Shown: positions 13,127 through 21,718, counted from the stretch's first letter. The stretch is DNA of 64,000 bases from Lachnospiraceae bacterium (GCA_017619635.1 JAFZRZ010000071.1:1-64000), one strand, 5' to 3'. Notes: generated by a model from the letters alone, not told the origin. A program made the numbers and translations.

Positions 13127-13525
13127 TCATTCAAACTCAAGAAGAGTTGCCTGGGCGGTATCGTAACATGTCTGAAGATATTTTACTCTCCATTCATCGC
13201 AATACTTCATTTCATTTAAGAAACCCTGCATCTGCTTTTTGATTCCAACTTTTGCTTTCTCGGGGTTTATCGTACCTGTTGACAGGATCTCAAACAATTC
13301 CTCCATATCTTCCGGCTTTATAAGGCTGCTGTATGCGTGCTGAATAAATTCAGCGGTCTTGTATGAGATTTCGTTGTCGGCATCGTTGAATTCGCCGCAA
13401 CCATTACCCATTCCGTTTTCATATGCAATAGTATTACATATGTACATATGGTCGCATAAACCCTTTATTGAAAATCTTTTTACGATAGCCTTTGCGGCAT
13501 CGTCTATCTTCTTTGGTACTGTCAT
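13127..13525 (-). CDS. Hypothetical protein, 132 aa
   Basis: No family was recognised. The protein is mostly helical, with scattered cysteines and a GNGCGEFNDADNE stretch. AAAGGAG lies upstream. It has its own terminator. Confidence 0.75.
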   Translation of the reverse strand: MTVPKKIDDAAKAIVKRFSIKGLCDHMYICNTIAYENGMGNGCGEFNDADNEISYKTAEFIQHAYSSLIKPEDMEELFEILSTGTINPEKAKVGIKKQMQGFLNEMKYCDEWRVKYLQTCYDTAQATLLEFE

Positions 13526-13596
13526 ATCCTTTTCTCCTTTTTAATATATTTGTTTATACGAAGAATATGATGTATTTATCGGCTGATAATAATGCC

Positions 13597-13623
13597 TTTA
13601 TTTGCTGCTTTATATGTCATTTT
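13597..13623 (+). promoter_or_regulatory. Class A promoter, plus strand
   Basis: TTTATT, 15 bp, CATTTT; it lies upstream of the plus-strand gene at 13760 and shows that the spacing is kept in the other orientation. Confidence 0.55.
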
Positions 13624-13759
13624 AAAAGTGTATATGTTTTAAAATGGAGAATATCTGATTTAAACGTAAACTTCGGATTTCCGGATCTGAAAGCCTTTTG
13701 GGCTGGCAATTTGTTGTAGAACAGCCCTTCGGAAAGGCTGTTTGGAAAGGAAAGAAAAT

Positions 13760-14209
13760 ATGAAGCTTATTGAATTCAAGTGCGATCTGGATCTATCAAA
13801 GTTTATTGATTCCATGCTCTTTGATAGCGGAACAGACATCGCAAGTGGCAGGTTTGAACACGGTGATAAAACATTTGTTGTGTATCTTACCGTAAATGGA
13901 GAAGTATCTGTTACTTATAAGGGTGAGACATATCACAGACCTTCTGAATTCCCGGAGGAGCTTATGGAGAGGATCAAAAATAATCCTGATGACTGGTTCT
14001 TCTATGCACCTACAGGTGAGGGAAATGATGAACAGGAAGGTGATATCTATGTCACTCTTAATAACTGGTATGAGTTCATTTATGGAGAGCCGACACTTGG
14101 GATCGACCAGGGTGATGTATGTGAAGATGATATCAGCAAGCTCTCGCCCGGAAATATCCTTGATGAGATGACTTTGATCGCAAGTCGGTATTTTGGTATT
14201 GAAGAATAA
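13760..14209 (+). CDS. Hypothetical acidic protein, 149 aa
   Basis: No family was recognised. The start at 13760 follows GGAAAGGAAAG. The protein has an N-terminal beta-like half and an acidic C-terminus, and is followed immediately by an intrinsic terminator. Confidence 0.75.
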   Translation: MKLIEFKCDLDLSKFIDSMLFDSGTDIASGRFEHGDKTFVVYLTVNGEVSVTYKGETYHRPSEFPEELMERIKNNPDDWFFYAPTGEGNDEQEGDIYVTLNNWYEFIYGEPTLGIDQGDVCEDDISKLSPGNILDEMTLIASRYFGIEE

Positions 14210-14220
14210 GTCAGTAAAAA

Positions 14221-14250
14221 TGCCCCCGAATTATTCGAGGGCGTTTTGTT
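14221..14250 (+). terminator. Intrinsic terminator
   Basis: GCCCCCGAA pairs with TTCGAGGGC, then TTTTGTTT. Confidence 0.8.
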
Positions 14251-14275
14251 TATCATTCATTATTTATGACATGGA

Positions 14276-14548
14276 TCAGAGGTAATCTCCGATCTTTTCA
14301 TCTTTATATTTTTCATAAAATAAGTCTTCAGCCACTTTCTTTTGTGTTTCTTGTATATGGATCCAAAGAGATACTACTGTGATAATGACTCCCATGAAAA
14401 CCAAAAAGGCACAGGCGTATCTCATGATATCGTAATATTCTGAAATAAGATAGTGATACTGTGAATCTTTACCGAAAATTATCATGAACATCGTTCCTGT
14501 GACTACACAGATTATTCCGGTAAACATATTTTGAATGTTATTTGTCAC
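14276..14548 (-). CDS. Small membrane protein, 90 aa
   Basis: Two hydrophobic segments (GIICVVTGTMFMIIFG and YACAFLVFMGVIITVVSLWI) are followed by a charged tail. Its ATG overlaps the stop of the 88-residue gene by 4 bp, so translation is coupled. The function is unknown. Confidence 0.75.
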   Translation of the reverse strand: MTNNIQNMFTGIICVVTGTMFMIIFGKDSQYHYLISEYYDIMRYACAFLVFMGVIITVVSLWIHIQETQKKVAEDLFYEKYKDEKIGDYL

Positions 14549-14811
14549 TGCTTATTTATCTCCTCCCATTCTTTATTTGTAAGATCTTCGAGTTCTTCTA
14601 TCCATGTATCATAAGAATCGCTGCTAAACGGAAATTTTAATGTCTTGGAGAATTCAGCGTCTGAACCTTCTACTATTGAACTAATGGTGACTGATTTGTT
14701 ATCCCATTCAATACTTGCCCCGCAATCGGTTCCGTTATATATGTCTTTCTTCAAAGATTTTACATCTATTCCTAAATAAGTTGCAAGGTCTTCTATGTTA
14801 TGTATGGTCAT
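14545..14811 (-). CDS. Hypothetical acidic protein, 88 aa
   Basis: No family was recognised. The N-terminus (TIHNIEDLATYLGIDVKSLK) resembles a helix-turn-helix-like segment, which is speculative. It is first gene of a two-gene unit with a class B promoter at 14905-14944. Confidence 0.72.
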   Translation of the reverse strand: MTIHNIEDLATYLGIDVKSLKKDIYNGTDCGASIEWDNKSVTISSIVEGSDAEFSKTLKFPFSSDSYDTWIEELEDLTNKEWEEINKQ

Positions 14812-14904
14812 TATATCCTCCTATAAAAATATACCATTGTTTTAGTCTGATGATTATTATCTCTTCATGTATGTTTGAGCATATTAAATTTCCTTTCATT
14901 TTAT

Positions 14905-14944
14905 AGAATAGTTTATTTAGAATGAAAATATATATTTTGTGCAA
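14905..14944 (-). promoter_or_regulatory. Class B promoter
   Basis: TTGCAC, 28 bp, TATTCT. Confidence 0.6.
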
Positions 14945-14964
14945 AATTTTGTATTGTTTTATAT

Positions 14965-14993
14965 AAAAAACACCACCCCGCAGGGTAGTGTTT
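14965..14993 (-). terminator. Intrinsic terminator
   Basis: AACACTACCC pairs with GGGTGGTGTT, then TTTTTATA. It ends the 164-residue gene. Confidence 0.85.
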
Positions 14994-15009
14994 AAGATTA
15001 CAGATCGTT

Positions 15010-15504
15010 CTACCATACAAGATAGTTGGAATCTTTTGTTGTTACACATCTGATCCCCATGTTGATCTCTGCGTCTCTGTAAAGAACTGCATAATCCATG
15101 TACGGCTTAAGTTCTTCGGGAACTTCTACCGGGAAACTTATAAGGCCCATTTCGTACAGAAGTAAACCCTTGTCATTTTCCGATGTGAAATTTGAAGACA
15201 TCCACTCTTTTGTTTCCTCTCCGAAGTCAACGATCGTAAACTGATATTCGTTCTCGATCTTTTCAAATACCTCGGCTGTGAGATATGTTGCGCAGAGAAT
15301 GTCGTACGTCTTCTCATCATAGCCGGCTTCCTCGACAGCCCTCATCATCTTGTTGAAATATTCAACATTGAGTTCCTCGTCGCCTGTCTCAACCATGCAT
15401 TCACCCATGTTGCAGATCTGAGCGACTCTCTCGTCTGTGGTGGGGAATTCCTGCAAAAAAGCTTGTCTGTTTGTATAGTTATATATCTCTTCCTTTGTGA
15501 TCAT
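15010..15504 (-). CDS. Hypothetical protein, 164 aa
   Basis: No family was recognised. The start at 15504 is set by AAGGAGG 7 bases upstream; the frame opens nine codons earlier. The protein is acidic and mixed alpha/beta. Confidence 0.75.
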   Translation of the reverse strand: MITKEEIYNYTNRQAFLQEFPTTDERVAQICNMGECMVETGDEELNVEYFNKMMRAVEEAGYDEKTYDILCATYLTAEVFEKIENEYQFTIVDFGEETKEWMSSNFTSENDKGLLLYEMGLISFPVEVPEELKPYMDYAVLYRDAEINMGIRCVTTKDSNYLVW

Positions 15505-15570
15505 ATTATTAACCTCCTTCTCCGATTCCATGTTTTATATACATTAAACATGAAAAAATGGGATAAAAAT

Positions 15571-15597
15571 AAAAAACCCCGAACTGAATCGGAGTCT
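15571..15597 (-). terminator. Intrinsic terminator
   Basis: ACTCCGA pairs with TCGGGGT, then TTTTTTATT. It ends the 43-residue gene. Confidence 0.8.
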
Positions 15598-15656
15598 TTT
15601 ATTGAGAAAAAGTTTAGTTGAAGTAAGTTAGTTTGAATCGACGATAGGGGCTGAGA

Positions 15657-15788
15657 TCATGTCCCAGACTTGATAGCATCAATCACTTCATAAAGCTGAG
15701 AAAAAGTTTCAAGCACGAGATGTTGTCCCTGAGCATCTAATTCAAAACCGTGATCTGTTATTTCAACTGCAATACCCTCGATAATCAT
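15657..15788 (-). CDS. Small protein, 43 aa
   Basis: The frame starts MIIEGIAVEITDHGFELDAQ with GAAGGAGG 7 bases before the ATG, and is followed by a terminator. It is acidic, beta-strand then helix. The family is unknown. Confidence 0.7.
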   Translation of the reverse strand: MIIEGIAVEITDHGFELDAQGQHLVLETFSQLYEVIDAIKSGT

Positions 15789-15872
15789 AGAGCTACCTCC
15801 TTCTTTGAACTCCGTTTTACATTTTATAGTTATATCAGTAGTATGCGTGAAATAACGGTTTATAAATTTTGT

Positions 15873-16100
15873 TTATTCTGTTATTACTTTTTCTGCTCGC
15901 GTGAATGATATTTCTGTAGTGTTATCCAGTAAATCTTCAAGATTCCATGCACAGTTAAAACAAAGTGGTATGGGTGAAGATGACATTTCTTTTCCTAAAA
16001 ACATTGCGACATTTGCCTTATTCTTGCCACATTCGACACATGTGGAGTCTTTTAGGGATTCCATATCTTTATTCTGTTCGCATATTTTGATTATCTTCAT
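15873..16100 (-). CDS. Zinc-ribbon-like protein, 75 aa
   Basis: Two CxxC pairs, CVECG and CFNCA, suggest one zinc site. AAAGGAGG precedes the start. It follows the 153-residue gene by 12 bp in one unit. The function is unknown. Confidence 0.75.
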   Translation of the reverse strand: MKIIKICEQNKDMESLKDSTCVECGKNKANVAMFLGKEMSSSPIPLCFNCAWNLEDLLDNTTEISFTRAEKVITE

Positions 16101-16112
16101 TGTTGCCTCCTT

Positions 16113-16574
16113 TTATAATTCAGTGAAAAGTGTGTGTCCAAACAGATCTTTGCAGTCATCGCATAACAGATCCTTGTTTGAACCTTCTGCGATACCCATA
16201 CAATACCTGCACAGGTGATTTCCTTTTGCCGGAACTATCTTTATGGCAGTCATCTCTTCCTTTATGAGTTCTGCCTCGAATTTTTCCATGTTTTCATACT
16301 GTCCCTCAAAAGCCAATTTCTTGCCTTTCTTATCTGTACAGTTTGCCAAAAACTTAATAGGTTTAACCGGTGGATTCTCGATGTAATCTCTGAAACTGTC
16401 CGGGTGACGACGACAGATTTCGTTCAAACCATTGTCTGACCATTCCTTTAACTCTGTTTTTGTAAGCTTGCTTCCGTCGCTGCGTCTAAGGCATGTGTGT
16501 ACATAATCGATCTTAACTGTTCTTTTGGTTCTCTTTATAAGATCTTCGATCGTTGTGTTTGTATTCTGTGTCAT
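16113..16574 (-). CDS. C-terminal zinc-ribbon protein, 153 aa
   Basis: The C-terminal CRYC...CDDC zinc site follows a helical basic N-terminus. GGAGGGA lies upstream. It is first gene of a unit with the 75-residue zinc protein. Confidence 0.75.
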   Translation of the reverse strand: MTQNTNTTIEDLIKRTKRTVKIDYVHTCLRRSDGSKLTKTELKEWSDNGLNEICRRHPDSFRDYIENPPVKPIKFLANCTDKKGKKLAFEGQYENMEKFEAELIKEEMTAIKIVPAKGNHLCRYCMGIAEGSNKDLLCDDCKDLFGHTLFTEL

Positions 16575-16628
16575 TATTTGTTCCCTCCGTATCGTTACGC
16601 AATTTTTCCTTATTTTTGTTTCAACATA

Positions 16629-16668
16629 AATATAGTGGATTTTTATATGCTCTAAAAATTTTGTGCAA
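16629..16668 (-). promoter_or_regulatory. Class B promoter
   Basis: TTGCAC, 28 bp, TATATTTATG. Its TTGCAC emerges directly from the T-tract of the terminator at 16666-16692. Confidence 0.7.
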
Positions 16669-16692
16669 AAAAAATCAGCCCGAAGGCTGAAA
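16666..16692 (-). terminator. Intrinsic terminator
   Basis: TTCAGCC-TTC-GGGCTGA, then eight T residues. It ends the 5'-nucleotidase gene. Confidence 0.88.
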
Positions 16693-16694
16693 TT

Positions 16695-17201
16695 TTAAGA
16701 TGTAGCATATGATATACCCTTTAAAGAGGTATATATAGTCCACGCATCGGCATTACCGTTGGTTACGAAGCCATTCCAAGATCTTTTTGTATTGTTGATC
16801 TTGTTTAACAGTTTTACGCCTATACCGTGCCAATTTTTGAGATTGAACGTGAAATCATCTAATAAGATGTCACGACTGCTTCTCTGTTTTGTCGCGGTAA
16901 GAACGTATTCAGATTTGTCTGTACCATAAGGAACAAACAGCATCTGTGAATCTTCTATTGCCGGTAGATATTTGTTGAGCCAATCTATCTTTTCCTGTTT
17001 GGCAGTATCATTAAGATAGGCTGACAGAATATATATATCCTGTTCGTTGGCTTCAATTAGCAGGTTTATAGCCTTTACAACCTCATTCATAGGCTCTAAA
17101 TCTATAAAATACCCTGGTACGGCTATCTCCTCGATGCTTTTTTCGGGATTAAAAATGGCAAGTACGCCATCCATGTCCACGAAAATTCTTCTTTTCTCCA
17201 T
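16695..17201 (-). CDS. HAD-type 5'(3')-deoxyribonucleotidase
   Basis: The 168-residue NT5C-family phosphatase has nucleophile motif DMDGVL near the N-terminus, ILSAYL (motif II position) and the acidic motif ILLDDFTFNL. It would dephosphorylate nucleoside monophosphates, adjusting nucleotide pools, a common large-phage function. It is a single gene with its own class A promoter and terminator. Confidence 0.82.
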   Translation of the reverse strand: MEKRRIFVDMDGVLAIFNPEKSIEEIAVPGYFIDLEPMNEVVKAINLLIEANEQDIYILSAYLNDTAKQEKIDWLNKYLPAIEDSQMLFVPYGTDKSEYVLTATKQRSSRDILLDDFTFNLKNWHGIGVKLLNKINNTKRSWNGFVTNGNADAWTIYTSLKGISYATS

Positions 17202-17236
17202 CTTTTGTACCTCCTTTTGATTTTTCTACTGTATTA

Positions 17237-17263
17237 AGTATGAAGTATATTGGAGACAATAAA
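17237..17263 (-). promoter_or_regulatory. Class A promoter
   Basis: TTTATT, 15 bp, CATACTTAATAC, inside the run-off of the preceding terminator. Confidence 0.72.
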
Positions 17264-17290
17264 AAAAAGAGCCCGTAAGCCCTTTTTTTA
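17264..17290 (-). terminator. Intrinsic terminator
   Basis: A short GGGCT/GGCTC stem with wobble pairs is followed by eight T residues. It ends the P-loop gene. Confidence 0.65.
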
Positions 17291-17761
17291 AATGATTGAA
17301 CAAACAACTGAGCAGCACGACATGTTGTCGGGATCCATTGTTATATACTGGATACATCCTGGATAGTCTGCTTCGAGTTCCTTATAGTGTTCGATAGAGT
17401 TAAATGAATCGTAATACTTCTTCATTTTTTCCAACCACTTATAAGAATTGACTTTCTGCTCCTGTCTTAAGACGAATCTGCCAAATATGGTAGTCTTGAT
17501 ATCGTCGTAATCCTTAGTAGAAAGGTTCTCTTTCCAAGGTGCGAATATCGCGATACATTCTCCCTTCTTAAGAAGTTCCTTTGCAACGAATACATTTGCA
17601 TTTCCAAACGTTACTTTTGCATTCTTATCTTCTTCTATGAGAGCATCTGCGTACTTTTCGTACGTTTCAAAACCCTCTTTTACATCTATTTCGGATACTG
17701 TTCCGGAATACTTATTAGCTGCATAAGTTTTACCTGTTCCCTGCATTGCCAATATAATCAT
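17288..17761 (-). CDS. P-loop NTPase, possibly nucleotide kinase-like
   Basis: The 157-residue protein begins almost at once with a Walker A box (MQGTGKTYAA). The small size and its position next to a 5'-nucleotidase suggest nucleotide metabolism; this is inference, and no kinase lid motif was identified. AAAGGAGG lies upstream. Confidence 0.7.
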   Translation of the reverse strand: MIILAMQGTGKTYAANKYSGTVSEIDVKEGFETYEKYADALIEEDKNAKVTFGNANVFVAKELLKKGECIAIFAPWKENLSTKDYDDIKTTIFGRFVLRQEQKVNSYKWLEKMKKYYDSFNSIEHYKELEADYPGCIQYITMDPDNMSCCSVVCSII

Positions 17762-17842
17762 TTTTTCTTCCTCCTTTTTGATGTTTTATAAAAGGAGTAT
17801 GTGTTTTTACCGGATAAATAACAAATTATGGATAAATGGGAA

Positions 17843-18043
17843 TTAGCTATCTAATGTTGAGCCTTCATAGCATAAGACATAAAAATCTTCGAATGCTCTG
17901 CCATATTCAGACGATAATCTTGTTCTGATAAAATCATGAGCGTCTTTTCTTGCAGCATCTTCGTTATCAAAATGAGACAAGCCTTGATTTCCTACGATCT
18001 CGTTGCCTAAATAAATATCATATAACCATTTATTACTTTTCAT
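17843..18043 (-). CDS. Hypothetical protein, 66 aa
   Basis: The start at 18043 follows AAAAGGAGG. The family is unknown. Its class A promoter (TTTATT, 14 bp, TATACA at about 18072-18092) abuts the right end of the TnpB insertion. Confidence 0.72.
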   Translation of the reverse strand: MKSNKWLYDIYLGNEIVGNQGLSHFDNEDAARKDAHDFIRTRLSSEYGRAFEDFYVLCYEGSTLDS

Positions 18044-18099
18044 GTTACTCCTCCTTTTACTCAAAGTGTATAGTAATATCGGTCATAATAAAGTATGGT

Positions 18100-18240
18100 T
18101 TGACACTCCACACGACTGAAGTCGTGGGATTCTTGCTACCTGCCACTACATAATGGCTGACCAGTCTATTTCCGGTAGGTCGTAGTGCAAGGTATGGGTA
18201 TGCCATTACCCATCGCAGGGCAGAACATATAGTTCCCTAC
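18100..18240 (-). ncRNA. Candidate omega RNA and IS right end
   Basis: Downstream of tnpB the minus strand ends with the hairpin CCCACGACTTCAGTCGTG and GGAGTGTCAA, the typical right end of IS200/IS605-type elements. Their guide (omega) RNA is made from this overlap and 3' region. Guide bases would be the flank just outside position 18100. Confidence 0.65.
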
Positions 18241-19373
18241 GCAGTATGCCTGATATCTCTATCGCCAGCATACTCAGTTGAGTTGCAGATGTTCATGGCT
18301 CCAAGCAGGTCTCTGTGTATGTGGAATCCACATTTGCAGGTATAATTCCTGTCATTGGCATGATGTATGCGCCCGCAGACAGGACATGTCTGGCTGGTGT
18401 ATGACGGGTCTACATACTCAACCTTAATGCCTGCAAGCCTGGCTTTATACTCTATGTATTGAGAAAGCCTAAAGAATGGCCAGTTGTGCAGGCTGTGATT
18501 GTTTTTGCGACTTGTTCTTGTCGTAGAGCGGATATTGGAAAGACGCTCCAATTTTATGATTTTAACATCATGTGCAACTGCGGTCTTTATGATGTCATGG
18601 CTTATCTTGTGATCGATATCTTTCATTATGCGTTGTTCTTTGTTGTTGATGCGTATCACAGCATCAATGTGGTTGGTTTTCTGCAGCTTCTTACGAAGAT
18701 AACTATAATGACGGCGCATATATCTGTTCTTACGGCCATTTCCGTAGAACTTTACGCTGCCATCAGAGATATAAGATACCGCGGGACATTTAATCCCAAG
18801 GTCAACGCCCATGATATTGCCCTCATCAGGATATCCGGGTTCGGAAACTTCATAAACTATCTGGGCGACTATCTTACTGCCTTTACAGACAATACGCATG
18901 GTTCCTAACCTTGCATCAGCCAGTATCTGTTTTTGTCTGTCTGTCAGGGATGTGCGTACAGATATGCGTTTTGACCTGCCATCTATAATTACGGGGAATT
19001 CAATATGGTCATTCATTATCCTGAAGTTCTGGTTATTGATATAGCAACAGGGCCGCTTTAGTAAAGGGACGGATGGTTCCTTTGTCCGTATGGCAGAACC
19101 TTGTTTTTCGAGTTTCTTATTTTGGGCAGAAATTTTGCGGCATTTCTTATCATATTTTCTGATGATGGACTTTGCATCTCTTATGCACTGGTTTATCAGG
19201 GCAGAGGGAAGGTTAGCAGCTACATCAGCAGTTGTATATTTGCTGATAGGTTCAACATTTAGAGCAACAAAAACAAGACTGTTAACGGTCTTTATATACT
19301 CGTTCATAGTCTGGGTGATAAAGTCCTTTTGCTTATTAGTCATGTAGAGTTTTATTGTTTCTGATAGCTGCAT
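18237..19373 (-). CDS. tnpB: TnpB RNA-guided nuclease
   Basis: The 378-residue protein has the split RuvC site GVDLGIKCPA (D), LERLSNIR (E) and HRDLLGAMNI (D), and the zinc finger CPVC...CKCGF. All catalytic residues are present. TnpB cleaves DNA matching its omega-RNA guide next to a TAM and helps its element persist. An inverted repeat (CATATGTTTAC/GTAAACATATG) surrounds the ribosome-binding site and could hold expression low. Confidence 0.93.
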   Translation of the reverse strand: MQLSETIKLYMTNKQKDFITQTMNEYIKTVNSLVFVALNVEPISKYTTADVAANLPSALINQCIRDAKSIIRKYDKKCRKISAQNKKLEKQGSAIRTKEPSVPLLKRPCCYINNQNFRIMNDHIEFPVIIDGRSKRISVRTSLTDRQKQILADARLGTMRIVCKGSKIVAQIVYEVSEPGYPDEGNIMGVDLGIKCPAVSYISDGSVKFYGNGRKNRYMRRHYSYLRKKLQKTNHIDAVIRINNKEQRIMKDIDHKISHDIIKTAVAHDVKIIKLERLSNIRSTTRTSRKNNHSLHNWPFFRLSQYIEYKARLAGIKVEYVDPSYTSQTCPVCGRIHHANDRNYTCKCGFHIHRDLLGAMNICNSTEYAGDRDIRHTA

Positions 19374-19404
19374 ATGTTTACCTCATATATATTATAGTAA
19401 ACAT
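19363..19404 (-). promoter_or_regulatory. Inverted repeat over the tnpB start
   Basis: CATATGTTTAC and GTAAACATATG are perfect 11-bp inverted copies about 14 bp apart. The second contains the tnpB ATG and the pair encloses its GAGG site. A promoter operator or translation-blocking hairpin is likely. Confidence 0.6.
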
Positions 19405-19480
19405 ATGTTCTGTTTTCAATATGAAATAGAAAAGGTCACGCTCTTATCTCACGGTTAAAATGATGGGCTTTTTCGCTTAA

Positions 19481-19520
19481 TAATTGTTGGGAATAAATCT
19501 CTTTTATAAATTTTGTGCAA
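19481..19520 (-). promoter_or_regulatory. Class B-like promoter
   Basis: TTGCAC, 28 bp, CAATTA. The distal box is a weak match. Confidence 0.4.
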
Positions 19521-19561
19521 AATAAAGAGAACTGCAAAGCAATTCTCTTTTATGAAAATAT

Positions 19562-19852
19562 TTAATTGTAATTCTGGGCAACTTCACCGATCAGATTGTT
19601 GATATTATCCCAATATGAAAGGTTGCAGTCATACCTGCAATTATACACATATCTGGTCGCAACATCTTCTGAGATCATCTGCACAAGATCGTCTACATAC
19701 CTGGGATAATTCTCCCTCATGTAAGACTTGACGTCTTCGACTACATAAAGAAACCACAATTTGCGATAAACCTTATCAGCAAGACCTGGCGTTTTCTGAA
19801 TCTTTGAAAGAATCCTGTTTGCCTTTGTTTCTAATTTGAAATTTATTGCCAT
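19562..19852 (-). CDS. Hypothetical helical protein, 96 aa
   Basis: No family was recognised. The protein is predominantly helical with several Tyr/Arg pairs. AAGGAGG lies upstream. It follows the 162-residue gene by 12 bp. Confidence 0.75.
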   Translation of the reverse strand: MAINFKLETKANRILSKIQKTPGLADKVYRKLWFLYVVEDVKSYMRENYPRYVDDLVQMISEDVATRYVYNCRYDCNLSYWDNINNLIGEVAQNYN

Positions 19853-19864
19853 CTTAACACCTCC

Positions 19865-20353
19865 TTACCAACCATATACTGCTGAACAATCCTTGGCTAA
19901 TGCCACAGAGTTCTTTAGTAGGCAATTTCCACTCTCGTCATCAAGGTCATCGAAATCACCTTTTTTCAGTGCCCTGAATTCCATGATAGACGGATTGCAT
20001 GGGTTATCGTGTCCTGTTTGGCTAATGAGCATCTTACCGTCTTCACAGTATATCTCAAAAGAGTTATCACCCTCGAAACAGTCTAATGCACGATCCATTG
20101 CCTCACCGATATTTCTGGTATTAAGATTTTTGTGTACCGAAACAGAGCCATTCCACCTCTGAAGTGTTCCGATCAGGAATATCTCGCCGTTTTTCTCTAT
20201 ATCGAGATTCATCTGGCTGCATTCAAGATCATTTCTGACATCGTCATATGCTATATCCCAGAGCTGACTCTCTGTGTAATCATCAGTAGAATATTCTTCT
20301 GATACATAGTCATACCTTTCGCACACGTCATTATTCCAAATTTCGCGTTTCAT
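19865..20353 (-). CDS. Hypothetical acidic protein, 162 aa
   Basis: No family was recognised. It is strongly acidic (YDYVSEEYSTDDYTESQLWD near the start). The charge recalls DNA-mimic proteins, but nothing more specific supports that. It is first gene of a unit behind the class A promoter at 20397-20423. Confidence 0.75.
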   Translation of the reverse strand: MKREIWNNDVCERYDYVSEEYSTDDYTESQLWDIAYDDVRNDLECSQMNLDIEKNGEIFLIGTLQRWNGSVSVHKNLNTRNIGEAMDRALDCFEGDNSFEIYCEDGKMLISQTGHDNPCNPSIMEFRALKKGDFDDLDDESGNCLLKNSVALAKDCSAVYGW

Positions 20354-20396
20354 TTCATATTTTCCTTTCTCCAGTTAAGTTAATAGTTACAAAGAA

Positions 20397-20423
20397 AACA
20401 TGGGTAATTTTGGAATAAATAAA
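20397..20423 (-). promoter_or_regulatory. Class A promoter
   Basis: TTTATT, 15 bp, CATGTTTTC, then TTGTAACTATTAA. Confidence 0.7.
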
Positions 20424-20427
20424 AAAG

Positions 20428-20455
20428 AGCAGATATAAAATCTACTCTTTTCTTG
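20428..20455 (-). terminator. Intrinsic terminator overlapping a stop codon
   Basis: AGAGTAGAT pairs with ATCTGCTCT, then TTTTTTATT. The TAG stop of the 100-residue gene lies inside the stem. Confidence 0.8.
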
Positions 20456-20744
20456 CTATTAAATTGTCTATGTTGTTCTCAACATAGGTACATAATTCTG
20501 AAGCGTCTCTGACGTTCTGTACAAACTCATCAAGATTGTCTGCCGTAAGACTTCCTCTGGGAAAACTTAACATGGAGCCTTCCCTATGAAACATAATCTC
20601 GGGTTGCATGACTCTTCTTAAAGGAGTAAATCGCACGGTATAAATATCGAAGCTTTTATAAATCCTTACGATATATCCGTTTGATTCAAACTCGACGCCT
20701 TCGATGCCTCCGTGTGCCGTTGCTCTAAAGTTGCTTATCTGCAT
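20442..20744 (-). CDS. Hypothetical protein, 100 aa
   Basis: No family was recognised. A beta-rich N-terminal half is followed by a helix. Its start overlaps the end of the 165-residue gene by 10 bp, so the pair is coupled. Confidence 0.75.
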   Translation of the reverse strand: MQISNFRATAHGGIEGVEFESNGYIVRIYKSFDIYTVRFTPLRRVMQPEIMFHREGSMLSFPRGSLTADNLDEFVQNVRDASELCTYVENNIDNLIARKE

Positions 20745-21232
20745 TCTTCATCTCCCATCTTCTTGGGATAGCCAACGTCAGGATTGATCTTTGCCTTTTG
20801 AGCATAATCAATTGCCTGGTCCATAGAGTTCTGTTTTGATTTTATACCATCTTGGTAAAACTCGCAAACAAAATCACCTATAAACTCTGCAATTTCTGTT
20901 CTATTAGCGTCTTTTTCCGGACATATATGAGGCAGTCCGTATCTGTCGCATTGACGATTTATCTGCGCGCACGCATCAATTGCTACATCATGGGCTTTTC
21001 TTCTGAGATTGTCATTTTCCTGTATTCTGAAAATGTAATCCTCTCTGTCTATTCTTCCCATATCCAGTAGAGATCTAAATGCCTGTGCTTGAAGAACATC
21101 TCTGTAGACAGTATTAAAATAGCTTACAAACGTTGATGCGGAATCTGTTATAAATTCTGTGATGAATTTAGCATCTTCAGCATTTTCCTGTTTGGAAACC
21201 GCGTCGAACAGATTTTTTATTTCCTGTTTCAT
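20735..21232 (-). CDS. Hypothetical helical protein, 165 aa
   Basis: No family was recognised. It is all-helical by eye with many Gln and Asp residues. It is first gene of a two-gene unit behind the class A promoter at 21269-21295. Confidence 0.75.
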   Translation of the reverse strand: MKQEIKNLFDAVSKQENAEDAKFITEFITDSASTFVSYFNTVYRDVLQAQAFRSLLDMGRIDREDYIFRIQENDNLRRKAHDVAIDACAQINRQCDRYGLPHICPEKDANRTEIAEFIGDFVCEFYQDGIKSKQNSMDQAIDYAQKAKINPDVGYPKKMGDEECR

Positions 21233-21268
21233 AGCAATATCCTCCTTCGTTTCATTTACTATGCTATA

Positions 21269-21295
21269 AATATGTATGAATTTATAAATAATAAA
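21269..21295 (-). promoter_or_regulatory. Class A promoter
   Basis: TTTATT, 15 bp, CATATTTATAGC, one of the best matches. Confidence 0.75.
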
Positions 21296-21317
21296 AAAAT
21301 AGGCCGAAGCCTATTCT

Positions 21318-21581
21318 TTAAGAAACGAGTATAAAGTCCTCATCTTTCTTGAGAGATATGGTACAGCAAAAGTTATCTGTTATCTTCCAATTCTTGAGAT
21401 AATGAATTCCTTCAGCAAGAACTGACTTATTAATGTCTGCCTCTACTTCATTGAATGATGGGATCGGCGGAACATTGTCGGCAGTGTCGAGCTTCATATC
21501 GAGACTCGTCTTTCTGAAACTCGTGCAATTCAAAAGGAACTGCATAACTTTATACGTACCTGTGGTATTTAGTAAAAACAT
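21318..21581 (-). CDS. Hypothetical protein, 87 aa
   Basis: The start at 21581 is chosen because AAAGGAG is 8 bases upstream. The family is unknown. A class A promoter lies directly upstream. Confidence 0.7.
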   Translation of the reverse strand: MFLLNTTGTYKVMQFLLNCTSFRKTSLDMKLDTADNVPPIPSFNEVEADINKSVLAEGIHYLKNWKITDNFCCTISLKKDEDFILVS

Positions 21582-21620
21582 GTTCATTTCTCCTTTCTCC
21601 ATTTACATTGTGATATAAAA

Positions 21621-21647
21621 AATATATCTGTTTTAGGCATAAATAAA
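21621..21647 (-). promoter_or_regulatory. Class A promoter
   Basis: TTTATT, 15 bp, TATATTTTTTATATC. Confidence 0.7.
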
Positions 21648-21672
21648 ACGCCGGATAAACCGACGCCTTACC
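21646..21672 (-). terminator. Intrinsic terminator
   Basis: GCGTCGG-TTTA-TCCGGCG, then TTTTATTT. It ends the 492-residue gene. Confidence 0.82.
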
Positions 21673-21718
21673 TTTTATAATGTTATCGAAATAAACACAT
21701 TTTAGTATAATTGGCAGA

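Larger units (their letters stand above)
18100..19475 (-). mobile_element. IS605-type element carrying only tnpB
   Basis: The right end is defined by the hairpin near 18100-18135. The left end is placed only roughly, near 19430-19475. No tnpA is present, so mobility would need a transposase in trans. It sits between a class B-like promoter (19481-19520) and the 66-residue gene. Confidence 0.7.

Noticed and set aside
14798..15049. An 83-codon minus-strand frame
   Set aside because: It overlaps a terminator, a class B promoter and the start of the 88-residue gene.
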